From Paenibacillus sp. OV219 (GTDB taxonomy: Bacteria > Bacillota > Bacilli > Paenibacillales > Paenibacillaceae): a DNA stretch of 64,000 nt. How positions within the stretch are numbered: position 1 is the first letter of the stretch; each line of letters starts with the position of its first letter. Shown here piece after piece: positions 43,312 to 52,720 of this stretch. Where the stretch lies: assembly GCF_900110075.1 (NCBI RefSeq), contig NZ_FOCJ01000009.1:62001-126000 (forward strand). Direction: 5' to 3'. The position numbers and the translations under genes are program-made. The notes beneath the pieces are model-generated. The model worked only from the letters and a program-made list of their open reading frames with translations. It was not told the DNA's origin and searched no databases.

Positions 43312-44532
43312 TTGAAAATTTTGCAAGTCAACAAGTTTCTCTACTGGTTCGGCGGCAGCGAGACGTATTGCTTCAAGCTATCGGACCACTTAGTGAAGCA
43401 GGGGCATGAGGTGCAGTTTTTCGGCATGGATCATGCTCGCAACGTGAAGGGCAATGCGCTCGGGCTTAACGTTTCCAACGTAGAGTTCAAGAAAATGTCG
43501 ATTAATAAAATCAGCTATCCTTTTCGCATTATCTATTCATTTGAAGCCAAGAAAAAAATCAGGCAGGTCATTGAAGAGTTCAAGCCGGATATCATTCACC
43601 TAAACAATATCAACTTTCAGCTAACGCCTTCGATCTTGTATGAAATCAAGAAGCATAACATACCCGTTGTCATGACGCTGCATGACTTTCAACTCGTATG
43701 TCCGAACCACATGTTGTACCTCGAGCATGAGGCACGCATTTGCGAAGATTGCAAAGGCCGCAAATATTTCAGTTGCGTGACGAACAACTGTTTACATGAC
43801 TCCAAAATAAAAAGCATGCTGGCCGCGTTTGAAGGCTACTTGCATCACAAGCTCAAGTCTTACGACGATGCGATTGACATGTTCATTGCACCGAGTCGGT
43901 TTCTACATAATAAGTTTGTCGAATTCGGAGAGTCGGCCAGCCGTATTAAAGTCATCTCAAACTTTATCGATCAGCCGGCGCCGACCGGAGCAACGGTAAA
44001 GGGCGACTACATCCTTTATTTCGGTCGGCTCTCCGTGCAAAAAGGAATTCGGACGCTCATGGAAGCGATGAAGCGGTTGCCGCATCTGAAGCTGGTCGTG
44101 GCGGGCGAAGGGGATCTGGAGAAGGAAGTGGCCGAAGTACCCAACATTGAATACGTCGGCTTTCGCACGGGGGACGAACTAAACGACTTGATTAAAGGTG
44201 CGCTGTTCACGATTTATCCATCGGAATGGTACGAGAATTGCCCGATGTCCGTGCTGGAATCGCAAATGTACGGCACGCCGGTAATCGGCGCCAATATTGG
44301 CGGTATCCCGGAGTTGGTCGACGATCGAATCGACGGCTTGCTGTTCTCGCCTGGCGACGTGGGGCAGTTGGTCGATAGCATTCGTTATCTGTACGACAAC
44401 CGGGACGTGCTCACGGAATACACCCGGCGCTGCGTCGTGAAAGTTCAGAAGTTCTCCATTGATCGGTACTACGCCGAGTTAATGACCGTGTATGAGAGTG
44501 TGCTGCGTAAAGTGAAGGAGGCGGGAGCATGA
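43312..44532 (+). CDS. GT4-type glycosyltransferase
   Basis: The 406-residue GT-B enzyme begins KILQVNKFLYWFGGSETYCF and has VVMTLHDFQLVCPNHMLY, a four-cysteine stretch (CEDCKGRKYFSCVTNNC) common in this subfamily, YILYFGRLSVQKGIRTLMEA, and the E-x7-E motif in ENCPMSVLESQMYGTPVIGA. TTG follows GGGAGG. Its base composition is noticeably more GC-rich than the genes before 43.3 kb, as are the next two genes. Its stop overlaps the start of the next transferase (ATGA). Confidence 0.87.
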   Translation: MKILQVNKFLYWFGGSETYCFKLSDHLVKQGHEVQFFGMDHARNVKGNALGLNVSNVEFKKMSINKISYPFRIIYSFEAKKKIRQVIEEFKPDIIHLNNINFQLTPSILYEIKKHNIPVVMTLHDFQLVCPNHMLYLEHEARICEDCKGRKYFSCVTNNCLHDSKIKSMLAAFEGYLHHKLKSYDDAIDMFIAPSRFLHNKFVEFGESASRIKVISNFIDQPAPTGATVKGDYILYFGRLSVQKGIRTLMEAMKRLPHLKLVVAGEGDLEKEVAEVPNIEYVGFRTGDELNDLIKGALFTIYPSEWYENCPMSVLESQMYGTPVIGANIGGIPELVDDRIDGLLFSPGDVGQLVDSIRYLYDNRDVLTEYTRRCVVKVQKFSIDRYYAELMTVYESVLRKVKEAGA

Positions 44533-45632
44533 AAGTTGCAATGATCGGACAGAAAGGCATTCCGTCCCGCGCTGGGGGAATCGAAGTGCATGTCGAGGAG
44601 CTGGCGAAACGGCTGGCCGGCCAAGGATGCGATTTGATCGTGTATTGCCGGGAAGGCTACAGCGACGCTCTGAACGGCGAACCGATTCAAAGTTTGCGAG
44701 TGCAAAAGACGAGTTCGATCAAGTCCAAGCATCTAGACGCCATCTCGCACACACTTTCTTCGACCATTCATGCGTTATTTGCCAAATGCGATATTTTTCA
44801 CTATCACGCATTAGGACCATCCACCTTATCGTTCATTCCGCGGCTGTTCGGCAAAAAAGTCGTGTGCACCGTTCACGGGCTGGATTGGCAGCGGGCCAAA
44901 TGGGGCAAGCTCGCAACTACCTACTTGAAATTCGGTGAATACGCCACAGCGAAGTTCTCGCATGAGACCATTACCGTATCTGACGCCTTGGTCGATTATT
45001 ACAAAAACAAATACACGCGTGAAATTAACTACATTCCTAACGGCGTCGAGAAGCCGACAAACCTTTCGCCAGACATTATCCTCAATAAATACGGGCTGGA
45101 CAAAGACAGCTATGTGCTTTTCCTAGCTCGCCTTGTCCCCGAGAAGGGAGCGCATTATTTAATCGAAGCGTTCAAGTCGCTGCCTCCGGGCAAGAAGCTC
45201 GTTATTGCCGGGGGATCGAGTCATAGCGATGAGTATGCCGAAAGTCTCAGACGGTTGGCAGCAGACCGCGATGATATCGTTTTCACCGGATTCGTAACGG
45301 GAGATGAGCTGAAAGAACTGTACAGCAATTGTTACTTGTATGTGCTTCCTTCCGATATTGAAGGTCTCCCCATCAGCTTGCTGGAAGCGATGAGCTACGA
45401 GAACTATTGCCTGACCAGCGACATTGCGGAGAACGCCAACATTGTCGGAAAACTCGGTGCTACCTTCGCGGCGTCCAATACGGCAGATCTGGCAAACAAG
45501 CTGCGGTATTTGCTTGACCACCCGGACGTTGTACAATCCAGCAGAGCCAAGACCAGGGAATACGTCATACAAAAATACAACTGGGACGATATTTGCCAGT
45601 CCACGCTTAACGTGTACAAGAGGTTGGGATAA
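44529..45632 (+). CDS. GT4-type glycosyltransferase, rhamnosyl/fucosyltransferase-like
   Basis: The 367-residue GT-B enzyme begins KVAMIGQKGIPSRAGGIEVH, a start typical of the DUF1972/rhamnosyltransferase-like GT4 subgroup. It has VCTVHGLDWQRAKWG, YVLFLARLVPEKGAHYLIEA and EGLPISLLEAMSYENYCLTS. A deoxysugar donor such as GDP-fucose is plausible but unproven. It overlaps the preceding transferase by 4 bp, so the two are coupled and probably add consecutive sugars. Confidence 0.87.
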   Translation: MKVAMIGQKGIPSRAGGIEVHVEELAKRLAGQGCDLIVYCREGYSDALNGEPIQSLRVQKTSSIKSKHLDAISHTLSSTIHALFAKCDIFHYHALGPSTLSFIPRLFGKKVVCTVHGLDWQRAKWGKLATTYLKFGEYATAKFSHETITVSDALVDYYKNKYTREINYIPNGVEKPTNLSPDIILNKYGLDKDSYVLFLARLVPEKGAHYLIEAFKSLPPGKKLVIAGGSSHSDEYAESLRRLAADRDDIVFTGFVTGDELKELYSNCYLYVLPSDIEGLPISLLEAMSYENYCLTSDIAENANIVGKLGATFAASNTADLANKLRYLLDHPDVVQSSRAKTREYVIQKYNWDDICQSTLNVYKRLG

Positions 45633-45707
45633 CAGAGTGGCGGCAAATTAGCGGCAATGGGGATGCTTACGCATCCCTTTAAGCCTGTCCATTTAAGGAG
45701 AATCTAA

Positions 45708-46319
45708 ATGAAAGAATTTATCGCGGTGATTAAAGAGGATTGCGCGATGTATAAGCGGATCGAGGAGCGAAAGAACACTTTCGCTAAAGTGTTTTTATTC
45801 TCCCCAGGCTTTAAATACATTTTCTTTTTGCGCCTGTGCGCGTTCCTCAGACACAAGAAGCCGATGCTTTTCTTCATCCCGCTATACCTCATTACTCGCT
45901 TCATTCTCAAACACTACTCTTACAAATTCGGCATTGATGTGCCCTATTACACACGGGTTGGCAAGGGCTTTTATATCGGTCATTTCAGCTGCATCTTTGT
46001 TAATCCAGCAGCGGTGATCGGTGAGCATGTGCTAATCAGCCAAGGCGTCACCATTGGTAATACTTCAAAAGGCGTGCCGACCATCGGCAATAACGTGTAT
46101 ATCGGCGCTGGTGCGAAGGTAATCGGCCCCGTGAAGATCGGGAACAATGTGGCTATTGGCGCGAACAGCGTCGTCACGAAAGACGTACCTGATAACTCGG
46201 TAGTGGCTGGTGTTCCTGCACGGATTATCAAGTCGAATGAGAAGGTTGTCGCATTGCCTACAAATCCATTGGAGGATGATAAACATGAGCAAAAACTTAG
46301 AGCTAATGACATTCGATGA
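45708..46319 (+). CDS. Serine-acetyltransferase-like hexapeptide-repeat acetyltransferase
   Basis: The 203-residue protein has a helical N-terminus (FKYIFFLRLCAFLRHKK) and a left-handed beta-helix made of hexapeptide repeats (VNPAAVIGEHVLISQGVTIG; IGNNVYIGAGAKVIGPVKIG; NNVAIGANSVVTKDVPDNSV), ending in VVAGVPARIIK. In polysaccharide loci this CysE-like type (WcaB) O-acetylates sugars. It follows the coupled transferases and is part of the GC-richer block. Confidence 0.85.
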   Translation: MKEFIAVIKEDCAMYKRIEERKNTFAKVFLFSPGFKYIFFLRLCAFLRHKKPMLFFIPLYLITRFILKHYSYKFGIDVPYYTRVGKGFYIGHFSCIFVNPAAVIGEHVLISQGVTIGNTSKGVPTIGNNVYIGAGAKVIGPVKIGNNVAIGANSVVTKDVPDNSVVAGVPARIIKSNEKVVALPTNPLEDDKHEQKLRANDIR

Positions 46320-46377
46320 TAAGACGCCGGTTGGCGTGAATGGAGCTGGCAGGTCGATACCGACTTCGGTTAGATGA
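46285..46377 (+). pseudogene. Truncated ORF at a recombination junction (30 codons)
   Basis: Overlapping the end of the acetyltransferase, an ATG with GGAGG starts MSKNLELMTFDDKTPVGVNG and stops 30 codons later. The good ribosome site and coupled position suggest the first codons of a gene whose body was lost, at the border between GC-rich and AT-rich EPS modules. Not assignable to a family. Confidence 0.35.
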
Positions 46378-46454
46378 CGATGCGGAAAGCAAGCGATGGT
46401 GGAAGAAAGTGAATTGATATAGGATTTCCAAAACCAGAAAGTAGTGGGGATAGC

Positions 46455-47939
46455 ATGAGCGATAAAAGTCTTAAAGATAAGGTGTTTTCTGGGGCGCTCT
46501 GGGCATTTGGCGAGCGGGTGATTTCACAGGGAGTTTCATTTGTTCTGTCCATCGTGTTAGCACGGTTGCTTATGCCCAGTGAGTACGGCGTAATCGCTTT
46601 AGTTCTTGTTTTTACGAATCTAGCCAATGTTTTTGTGGCAAATGGGATGGGTGAAACACTTATCCAAAAGAAAGATGCAGATGAAACAGACTTCTCTTCC
46701 CTATTCTACGTCAGCCTGATCCTTTCCATAGGGCTTTATACGATTTTGTTTTTTTTAGCACCATACATAGCCATGTTTTATGATAATTCTAAGTTAGTGC
46801 CGGTACTGCAGGTGATTGCACTTATCCTGCCGCTCTCGTCTGTGATTACTATTCAACAAGCCTATGTATCCAAGCAAATGATGTTTAAAAAGATGTTCTT
46901 TGCGACAATAGGAGGCACTTTAGCTTCGGGTTTAATTGGTATCTTTATGGCGTACCTCGGATTTGGTGTATGGTCCTTGGTAGCCCAGTACTTATTTAAT
47001 GCGGTCGTTAATACCATTGTGCTCTTCTTTATTGCACAATGGAGACCGAAGTTGTTATTCTCAATGAACTCCGTTAAGAAACTCGTTGGATTTGGGTGGA
47101 AACTTGTAGGTGCTAACTTAATTAATACTTTCTATGGAGAGTTAAGAAGTTTAATGATTGGTAAATTGTATACGACGACTGCTTTGGCTTATTACAATAG
47201 AGGTAATCAGTTTCCTAGTCTTCTGATTACTAGTATAGATACAGCGATTGGTAAAGTGTTATTTCCAGCGATGGTGGAAGTAAATAACGATATAGGTCAT
47301 ATAAAAACGGTAACCAGGCGATCTATGAAGATTACAGCTTACTTAATTTTACCGCTTATGATTGGCTTAGTAAGTATCGCCCATTCACTTGTACTGGTCT
47401 TATTAACAGAAAAATGGATTGCGTCTGTACCATTCTTACAAATCTGTTGCGTTTACTGGTTATTCCAACCTATGCAAACGGCTAACTGGCAAGCCATTAA
47501 GGCCTTGGGAAGAAGCGATATGCTTGTGAAATTGGAGATTTACAAGAAAATTATTGGTGTATGTCTACTTCTAATAAGTATGAATATAAGTGTTTATGCG
47601 ATCGCAATATCAAATACTGCTTTTGCAGGTATTTCAATGATAATCAATATGCTGCCGAATAAAAAACTGATAAATTACTCGATGGTAGAACAAATTCGCG
47701 ACTTAGCACCTTCATTATTATTAGCGCTTGTAATGGGAGGGAGTATCTATACGATTTCATGGGTAGCAATTCCAACTATCTCAATTCTGCTGTTACAAAT
47801 TATATGCGGTGCAGTCATCTATCTCGGGGCTTCACATTTATTTAAAATTGATAGTTATGTCTATTTATCGAGTATAATAACGACAAAGTTACGTAGACGA
47901 GGACTAAGAACATTAGCAGAGGGGGCTCCGAATGTTTAA
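46455..47939 (+). CDS. Wzx-type polysaccharide flippase
   Basis: The 494-residue MOP-superfamily protein has about 14 hydrophobic spans. FSGALWAFGERVISQGVSFV, LARLLMPSEYGVIALVLVFT and ETLIQKKDADETDFSSLFYV are the hallmarks of the Wzx/TuaB lipopolysaccharide-type exporters. It flips lipid-linked repeat units across the membrane for the polymerase. It is AT-richer than the preceding three genes. A gene remnant overlaps its stop codon. Confidence 0.9.
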   Translation: MSDKSLKDKVFSGALWAFGERVISQGVSFVLSIVLARLLMPSEYGVIALVLVFTNLANVFVANGMGETLIQKKDADETDFSSLFYVSLILSIGLYTILFFLAPYIAMFYDNSKLVPVLQVIALILPLSSVITIQQAYVSKQMMFKKMFFATIGGTLASGLIGIFMAYLGFGVWSLVAQYLFNAVVNTIVLFFIAQWRPKLLFSMNSVKKLVGFGWKLVGANLINTFYGELRSLMIGKLYTTTALAYYNRGNQFPSLLITSIDTAIGKVLFPAMVEVNNDIGHIKTVTRRSMKITAYLILPLMIGLVSIAHSLVLVLLTEKWIASVPFLQICCVYWLFQPMQTANWQAIKALGRSDMLVKLEIYKKIIGVCLLLISMNISVYAIAISNTAFAGISMIINMLPNKKLINYSMVEQIRDLAPSLLLALVMGGSIYTISWVAIPTISILLLQIICGAVIYLGASHLFKIDSYVYLSSIITTKLRRRGLRTLAEGAPNV

Positions 47940-48018
47940 GATCGGAGTAGCAGGAGCACGATATGTTGGTTCTGGTGCGGGTGAAGATAATTTTATATCG
48001 CTGAATCGCTATATTTAA
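47932..48018 (+). pseudogene. Remnant of a UDP-glucose dehydrogenase start
   Basis: ATG 47932 opens MFKIGVAGARYVGSGAGEDN and eight more residues before TAA. The first 16 residues mirror the Rossmann start of the intact dehydrogenase at 51353 (MKIAVAGTGYVGLVAG), also at DNA level (GTAGCAGGA...GATATGT). The rest of the gene is absent. It looks like the stump of an older ugd copy cut by insertion of the transferase that follows. Confidence 0.5.
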
Positions 48019-48039
48019 GTGAATCATGGGGGGAACATA

Positions 48040-49212
48040 TTGAAAAAAAGAATTTTTCTACATGGAGGATTTTTAAATTATCCTCGCGGATCAGCAGCGT
48101 CAAATTATGTGCAATATTTTAGTCAGGCATTAAAAGAAGCGGAATACGATGTATACGTAATAACAAACATAAACGAAGAATTTAAGCTTCAAAAGCAGGA
48201 AGGTCATATGTCATATAAAGGAATTAAAATAATTCCATTCAAAATGTCTAAAAATAGAATTCTACGAAAACTAGAATTTCACTATTTACAAGGGCATCTC
48301 TTAATCAATATCTTAAAGAAGTATAAGATTACAAGAGAAGATATTGTATTAATATATTCTTCAGATTCAGATTTATTCGTTCATCGTGAGATTTTAAAGT
48401 ATAAAAAGAAGATTGGCTTTAAGACAGCAAGCGGTGTTGCAGAGTGGTTCCCTAATAGTATATTTAAGTCAAAACGTGATTGGAAGGCATATAATATTTG
48501 TTTTGAACAGTATCTACCACAACATGACTTGATTTTCCCCATCTCTACATATATTGATAACTATTTGACTAAGAAAAAATGTAATACAATGTGCTTACCT
48601 ATTATGGCGGACGTGCATGAATATCCAAAAGAAATTAAATCTTTTGATAAAATCAAGTTTATTTTCCCAGGAAATGGGTTGATGAAGGATGCAATTGAGG
48701 TCGTTCTGAAGAGTTTTAGTCAGTTGACTTCGGATGAAAAAGAACGGGTAGAGTTACATTTATGTGGAGTCAAGCGAGAGAAAATTGAAGAGGTATTGAC
48801 TTTTCAAGAGTACGAGAATCTTAAAGAGATACTCGTAATACACAAATGGATGGAGTACAAAGAACTAATAAAATTGTATCAGGCAATGCATTTCTTAGTG
48901 TTGGCTAGAGAAGAAAATCAAATGACCCTAGCTAATTTTCCAAGTAAAGTTCCAGAAGCAATGTGCTATGGTGTAGTACCTATTGTATCTCGCATTGGAG
49001 ATTACACTAAATATTATTTAGAAGATGATGTTAATAGTCTGATCTTTGATGGGTGTGATATCGATTTATGTTTAGAGAAAATCCATAAAGCCCTGTCTAT
49101 GACACAACAAGAAATTTTGAAATTATCATTAAAAGCAAGAGAATGTGCTGAGAGCAAATTTGATTATAGAAATTGGGTAGGGAAAATACATCATGCACTT
49201 GAGAATATTTAG
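48040..49212 (+). CDS. Glycosyltransferase, copy 2 of a duplicated pair
   Basis: The protein of about 390 residues is collinear with the gene at 41130 throughout: RIFLHGGFLNYPRGSAASNY, LREENQMTLANFPSK-type block (LAREENQMTLANFPSKVPEA) and FDYRNWVGKIHHALENI at the end. The DNA is much more AT-rich than copy 1, so this is an old duplication or separate acquisition rather than a fresh copy. I start it at TTG 48040 after GGGGGGAAC, matching the start of copy 1. It lies between the ugd remnant and asnB. Confidence 0.8.
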   Translation: MKKRIFLHGGFLNYPRGSAASNYVQYFSQALKEAEYDVYVITNINEEFKLQKQEGHMSYKGIKIIPFKMSKNRILRKLEFHYLQGHLLINILKKYKITREDIVLIYSSDSDLFVHREILKYKKKIGFKTASGVAEWFPNSIFKSKRDWKAYNICFEQYLPQHDLIFPISTYIDNYLTKKKCNTMCLPIMADVHEYPKEIKSFDKIKFIFPGNGLMKDAIEVVLKSFSQLTSDEKERVELHLCGVKREKIEEVLTFQEYENLKEILVIHKWMEYKELIKLYQAMHFLVLAREENQMTLANFPSKVPEAMCYGVVPIVSRIGDYTKYYLEDDVNSLIFDGCDIDLCLEKIHKALSMTQQEILKLSLKARECAESKFDYRNWVGKIHHALENI

Positions 49213-49284
49213 GTGAGCATACAATGAAGAAGGGTCATTCAACAATTTTCAACAATTAGCTTAGTCAAAAAGGGAGCTATCCTT

Positions 49285-51252
49285 ATGTGCGGTATAATCG
49301 GTTTTTTTTTAAAGAACGAAAAGTATTCATCCGAGAAGTTTGCCCACATCTTAAAGAGTATGACGGATCCGATCTATCATAGAGGCCCTGATGGTGAGGG
49401 TAGCTGGATTGATGAGGAGGCAGGAATTGCACTGGGTCATCGGCGGCTTTCCATTTTGGATTTATCGCCCGAGGGACACCAACCGATGTTAACAGCGTCC
49501 GGGCGATTCTGTATCATTTATAATGGGGAAATTTATAATTTCACCGATATCAGACGTGAGCTGGAGGAATTGGGCTGCAAATTTCGGGGTCATTCGGATA
49601 CGGAAATTTTGCTTGCAGCTATCGAGCAATGGGGTGTAGTTAACGCTGTAAAAAAAGCTACGGGTATGTTTGCGGCAACTGTGTTCGACAGAAGAGAGAA
49701 AAAGATCTATTTGTTTCGGGATCGCATGGGCGAAAAGCCATTATATTACGGATGGATGGGCGATACGTTCCTCTTTGGCTCGGAGCTGAAGTCGTTGCGG
49801 AAGCATCCTGCTTTTCGAGGCGATATTGATCGTGACGCGTTGGCCCTTTATCTCAGGTATAGCTACATTCCTGCTCCATACTCCATATACAAGGGCATTT
49901 TTAAGTTGCCTCCGGGCACAATCGGCACGTTGGATTTAATGAATCCGGCCAAGGAGATCAATCTAATAGAATACTGGTCAGTCAACGATGCGGTTGTCAA
50001 AGGAATGGATGATCCCTTTACAGGCGCAGATGAAGAAGCAGTAGAGGAACTAGATCGTTTGATAAGAAATTCTGTACGACGACAAATGCGGGCAGACGTT
50101 CCTTTAGGAGCCTTCCTATCGGGGGGGGTTGATTCTTCCGTCGTTGTCGCCTTAATGCAGCAACAAAGTAAACAGGCCGTCAAAACATTCACCATCGGAT
50201 TTAATGAAGCTGGGTATAATGAAGCCGAACATGCCATGGCAGTGGCCCGTCATCTTCAAACCGACCATACTGAATTATACGTGACACCGAATGAAGCTTT
50301 AGCTGTTATCCCGCACTTGCCTCAAATGTATGATGAACCGTTTGCAGATGCTTCCCAGATTCCGACTTTTTTAGTATCGCAACTAGCTAGACAAAAAGTT
50401 ACGGTTAGTTTATCAGGTGATGGCGGTGACGAATTGTTCGGAGGGTATTCCCGTTACTTTGAGGCTATGCGGGCATGGGGCAAAATTGAAGTGATCCCTA
50501 GGCCAGTTAGAACCATGATAGCATCCTCAATGAAGTCCATTCCTCCGCATCTATGGGATCATACTGGTGTTTTCTTGCCTGGACAAGGAAGAAGACCTGG
50601 CGATAAGATTCACAGGATTGCCGATGTGCTGTCGTTAAAAAATGGTCAGGAGCTATATCAGCGATTAATATCCCAATGGAATCCTTACGAGCTAATTATA
50701 TCTGGCTCGGAAGTCCCGACCTGGCCCTTTAGTTCGCCTCAAATAGCCAATTATACAGAATGGATGATGTATAAAGACAGCGTTAATTATTTGCCTGACG
50801 ATATACTTGTAAAAGTCGATCGTGCCGGAATGGCGGCTAGTTTAGAATCTAGAGTGCCTATGCTGGATCATCAAATTGTAGAATTTTCATGGCGTCTGCC
50901 CTTGTCGATGAAAATAAGAGATGGAAAAGGCAAGTGGTTACTTCGGCAAGTTCTTTATAAATATGTGCCTCCAAGTCTAATTGACAGACCCAAGATGGGA
51001 TTCGGCGTTCCTATCGATCATTGGCTGAGAGGCCCCCTTAAGGACTGGGCAGAATCTTTATTATCGCAAGATCTTCTTGAGCAACAAGGATTCTTTCAAG
51101 CCGAACCTATTCGTAAAAAATGGAATGAGCATCTTTCCGGCCGTAGAAATTGGCAGTACGCGCTTTGGCCAATTCTTATGTTCCAATCGTGGCTAGAAAG
51201 TAACGGAAATAAAGGTATTGATGTAGCAGTACCGGAATTATCAATTTATTAG
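49285..51252 (+). CDS. asnB: Asparagine synthase (glutamine-hydrolysing) family amidotransferase
   Basis: The 655-residue protein has both domains. The N-terminal glutaminase starts with catalytic Cys2 (MCGIIGFF) and has HRGPDGEGSW, HRRLSILDLS and YNGEIYNF. The synthetase domain has the PP-loop LSGGVDSSVVVAL and SGDGGDELFGGYSRYF. Homologues inside polysaccharide loci (for example WbpS) are thought to amidate uronic acids rather than make asparagine. With ugd 100 bp downstream this is the likely role here. AAAGGGAGC precedes the ATG. Confidence 0.9.
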   Translation: MCGIIGFFLKNEKYSSEKFAHILKSMTDPIYHRGPDGEGSWIDEEAGIALGHRRLSILDLSPEGHQPMLTASGRFCIIYNGEIYNFTDIRRELEELGCKFRGHSDTEILLAAIEQWGVVNAVKKATGMFAATVFDRREKKIYLFRDRMGEKPLYYGWMGDTFLFGSELKSLRKHPAFRGDIDRDALALYLRYSYIPAPYSIYKGIFKLPPGTIGTLDLMNPAKEINLIEYWSVNDAVVKGMDDPFTGADEEAVEELDRLIRNSVRRQMRADVPLGAFLSGGVDSSVVVALMQQQSKQAVKTFTIGFNEAGYNEAEHAMAVARHLQTDHTELYVTPNEALAVIPHLPQMYDEPFADASQIPTFLVSQLARQKVTVSLSGDGGDELFGGYSRYFEAMRAWGKIEVIPRPVRTMIASSMKSIPPHLWDHTGVFLPGQGRRPGDKIHRIADVLSLKNGQELYQRLISQWNPYELIISGSEVPTWPFSSPQIANYTEWMMYKDSVNYLPDDILVKVDRAGMAASLESRVPMLDHQIVEFSWRLPLSMKIRDGKGKWLLRQVLYKYVPPSLIDRPKMGFGVPIDHWLRGPLKDWAESLLSQDLLEQQGFFQAEPIRKKWNEHLSGRRNWQYALWPILMFQSWLESNGNKGIDVAVPELSIY

Positions 51253-51352
51253 GGATAAGGATAGGTCTTGTTGTGTTACTCTGTGAATAATACCGTAGAA
51301 GACACTTTCAACTTAATTATGATGATATCAATTAAAGTGGTGGTGAGGCAAA

Positions 51353-52720
51353 ATGAAAATTGCAGTAGCAGGAACTGGATATGTCGGCCTAGTTGCAGGT
51401 GTATGCTTAGCAGAAGTTGGACATCAAGTGACATGTGTAGATATTGATGAAACTAAAGTCAAATTAATGGAAGCCGGGGTTTCCCCGGTTTATGAAGCCG
51501 GGTTAGAAGAGATGATGCAGAAGAATTATAATGCAGGGAGATTAGCTTATACTACGGATTACAAAGCGGCATACCGAAATGCAGATGCAATCTTCATCGG
51601 TGTAGGAACTCCGGAGCAGCCTGATGGCTCTGCTAATCTTTCTTACATTGCAACGGTCGCCAAGCAAATCGCGGAATCTGTGGAGTCGGATTGCTTGGTT
51701 GTCGTGAAGTCAACAGTTCCGGTTGGCACAAATGATAAAGTTGAACAGTTTATCCGGGATTTTCTGGTCAATGATGTTCGAGTTGAAGTCGCATCCAATC
51801 CCGAGTTCTTGTCACAAGGCTCAGCGGTACAAGATACGTTGCACGCGGAGAGAATTATAATTGGAGTCGAGAGCAAATGGGCTGAAGAGATGCTGAAGCA
51901 GATCTATCAGCCCTTTCAATTGCCTATTGTTTCCGTAAATCGAAGATCGGCTGAGATGATTAAGTATGCCGCTAATAATTTCCTTGCGCTTAAGATATCG
52001 TATATGAACGACATTGCCAATTTATGTGAATTGGTAGGCGCCGATATCCAGGATGTTGCAAGAGGCATGAGTTATGATGAGCGGATTGGGGGTAAGTTTC
52101 TAAATGCCGGTATTGGTTATGGCGGTTCATGCTTTCCAAAGGATACCAAGGCGCTTGAGTATATAGCCAGACAAAAAGGATATGAGTTAAAGACGGTGAA
52201 AGCCGCCATTGATGTCAACAAGGAACAAAAAACGATACTTTATAAGAAAGCTAGTCAAAGACTGATTACCTTTAACGGTCTTAAGGTGGCTGTTCTAGGC
52301 TTAACGTTTAAGCCCGGAACAGATGATTTGCGGGAGGCTGCATCACTGGAGAATGTTCCTTTGTTATTAGCGCAAGGTGCTGATATCTATGCATATGATC
52401 CCGTGGGCGTGGATAACTTTGCAAAGGTGCACCCTGAAGGCAAGAATGGTAGAGGCAGTATCACTTATGTCGATCATATCGAGCATGCACTAGAGGGTGC
52501 GAACGTTTGCTTTATATTTACGGAATGGGGAGAAGTAAAGGCTTTGCTTCCAGAAGCTTATAAGAAGTTGATGCGAACACCGCTTGTCTTTGACGGAAGA
52601 AATATGTATAGCGTTGCGCAGATGCAAGAGGCAGGTGTAGAGTATCATTCTATTGGAAGAAAATCTGCAAGTAAAGAGAGAATGAAGGAGTCGAAGAACA
52701 TTGACTTACAATACTCTTGA
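51353..52720 (+). CDS. ugd: UDP-glucose 6-dehydrogenase
   Basis: The 455-residue enzyme has the Rossmann motif AVAGTGYVGLVAGVCLAEVG, VVVKSTVPVGTND, EFLSQGSAV, the catalytic cysteine in GIGYGGSCFPKDTKAL and GLTFKPGTDDLREA. It oxidises UDP-glucose (from GalU) to UDP-glucuronate with two NAD. Its last 20 bases overlap the epimerase start, so product is passed directly to the next step. Confidence 0.94.
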   Translation: MKIAVAGTGYVGLVAGVCLAEVGHQVTCVDIDETKVKLMEAGVSPVYEAGLEEMMQKNYNAGRLAYTTDYKAAYRNADAIFIGVGTPEQPDGSANLSYIATVAKQIAESVESDCLVVVKSTVPVGTNDKVEQFIRDFLVNDVRVEVASNPEFLSQGSAVQDTLHAERIIIGVESKWAEEMLKQIYQPFQLPIVSVNRRSAEMIKYAANNFLALKISYMNDIANLCELVGADIQDVARGMSYDERIGGKFLNAGIGYGGSCFPKDTKALEYIARQKGYELKTVKAAIDVNKEQKTILYKKASQRLITFNGLKVAVLGLTFKPGTDDLREAASLENVPLLLAQGADIYAYDPVGVDNFAKVHPEGKNGRGSITYVDHIEHALEGANVCFIFTEWGEVKALLPEAYKKLMRTPLVFDGRNMYSVAQMQEAGVEYHSIGRKSASKERMKESKNIDLQYS

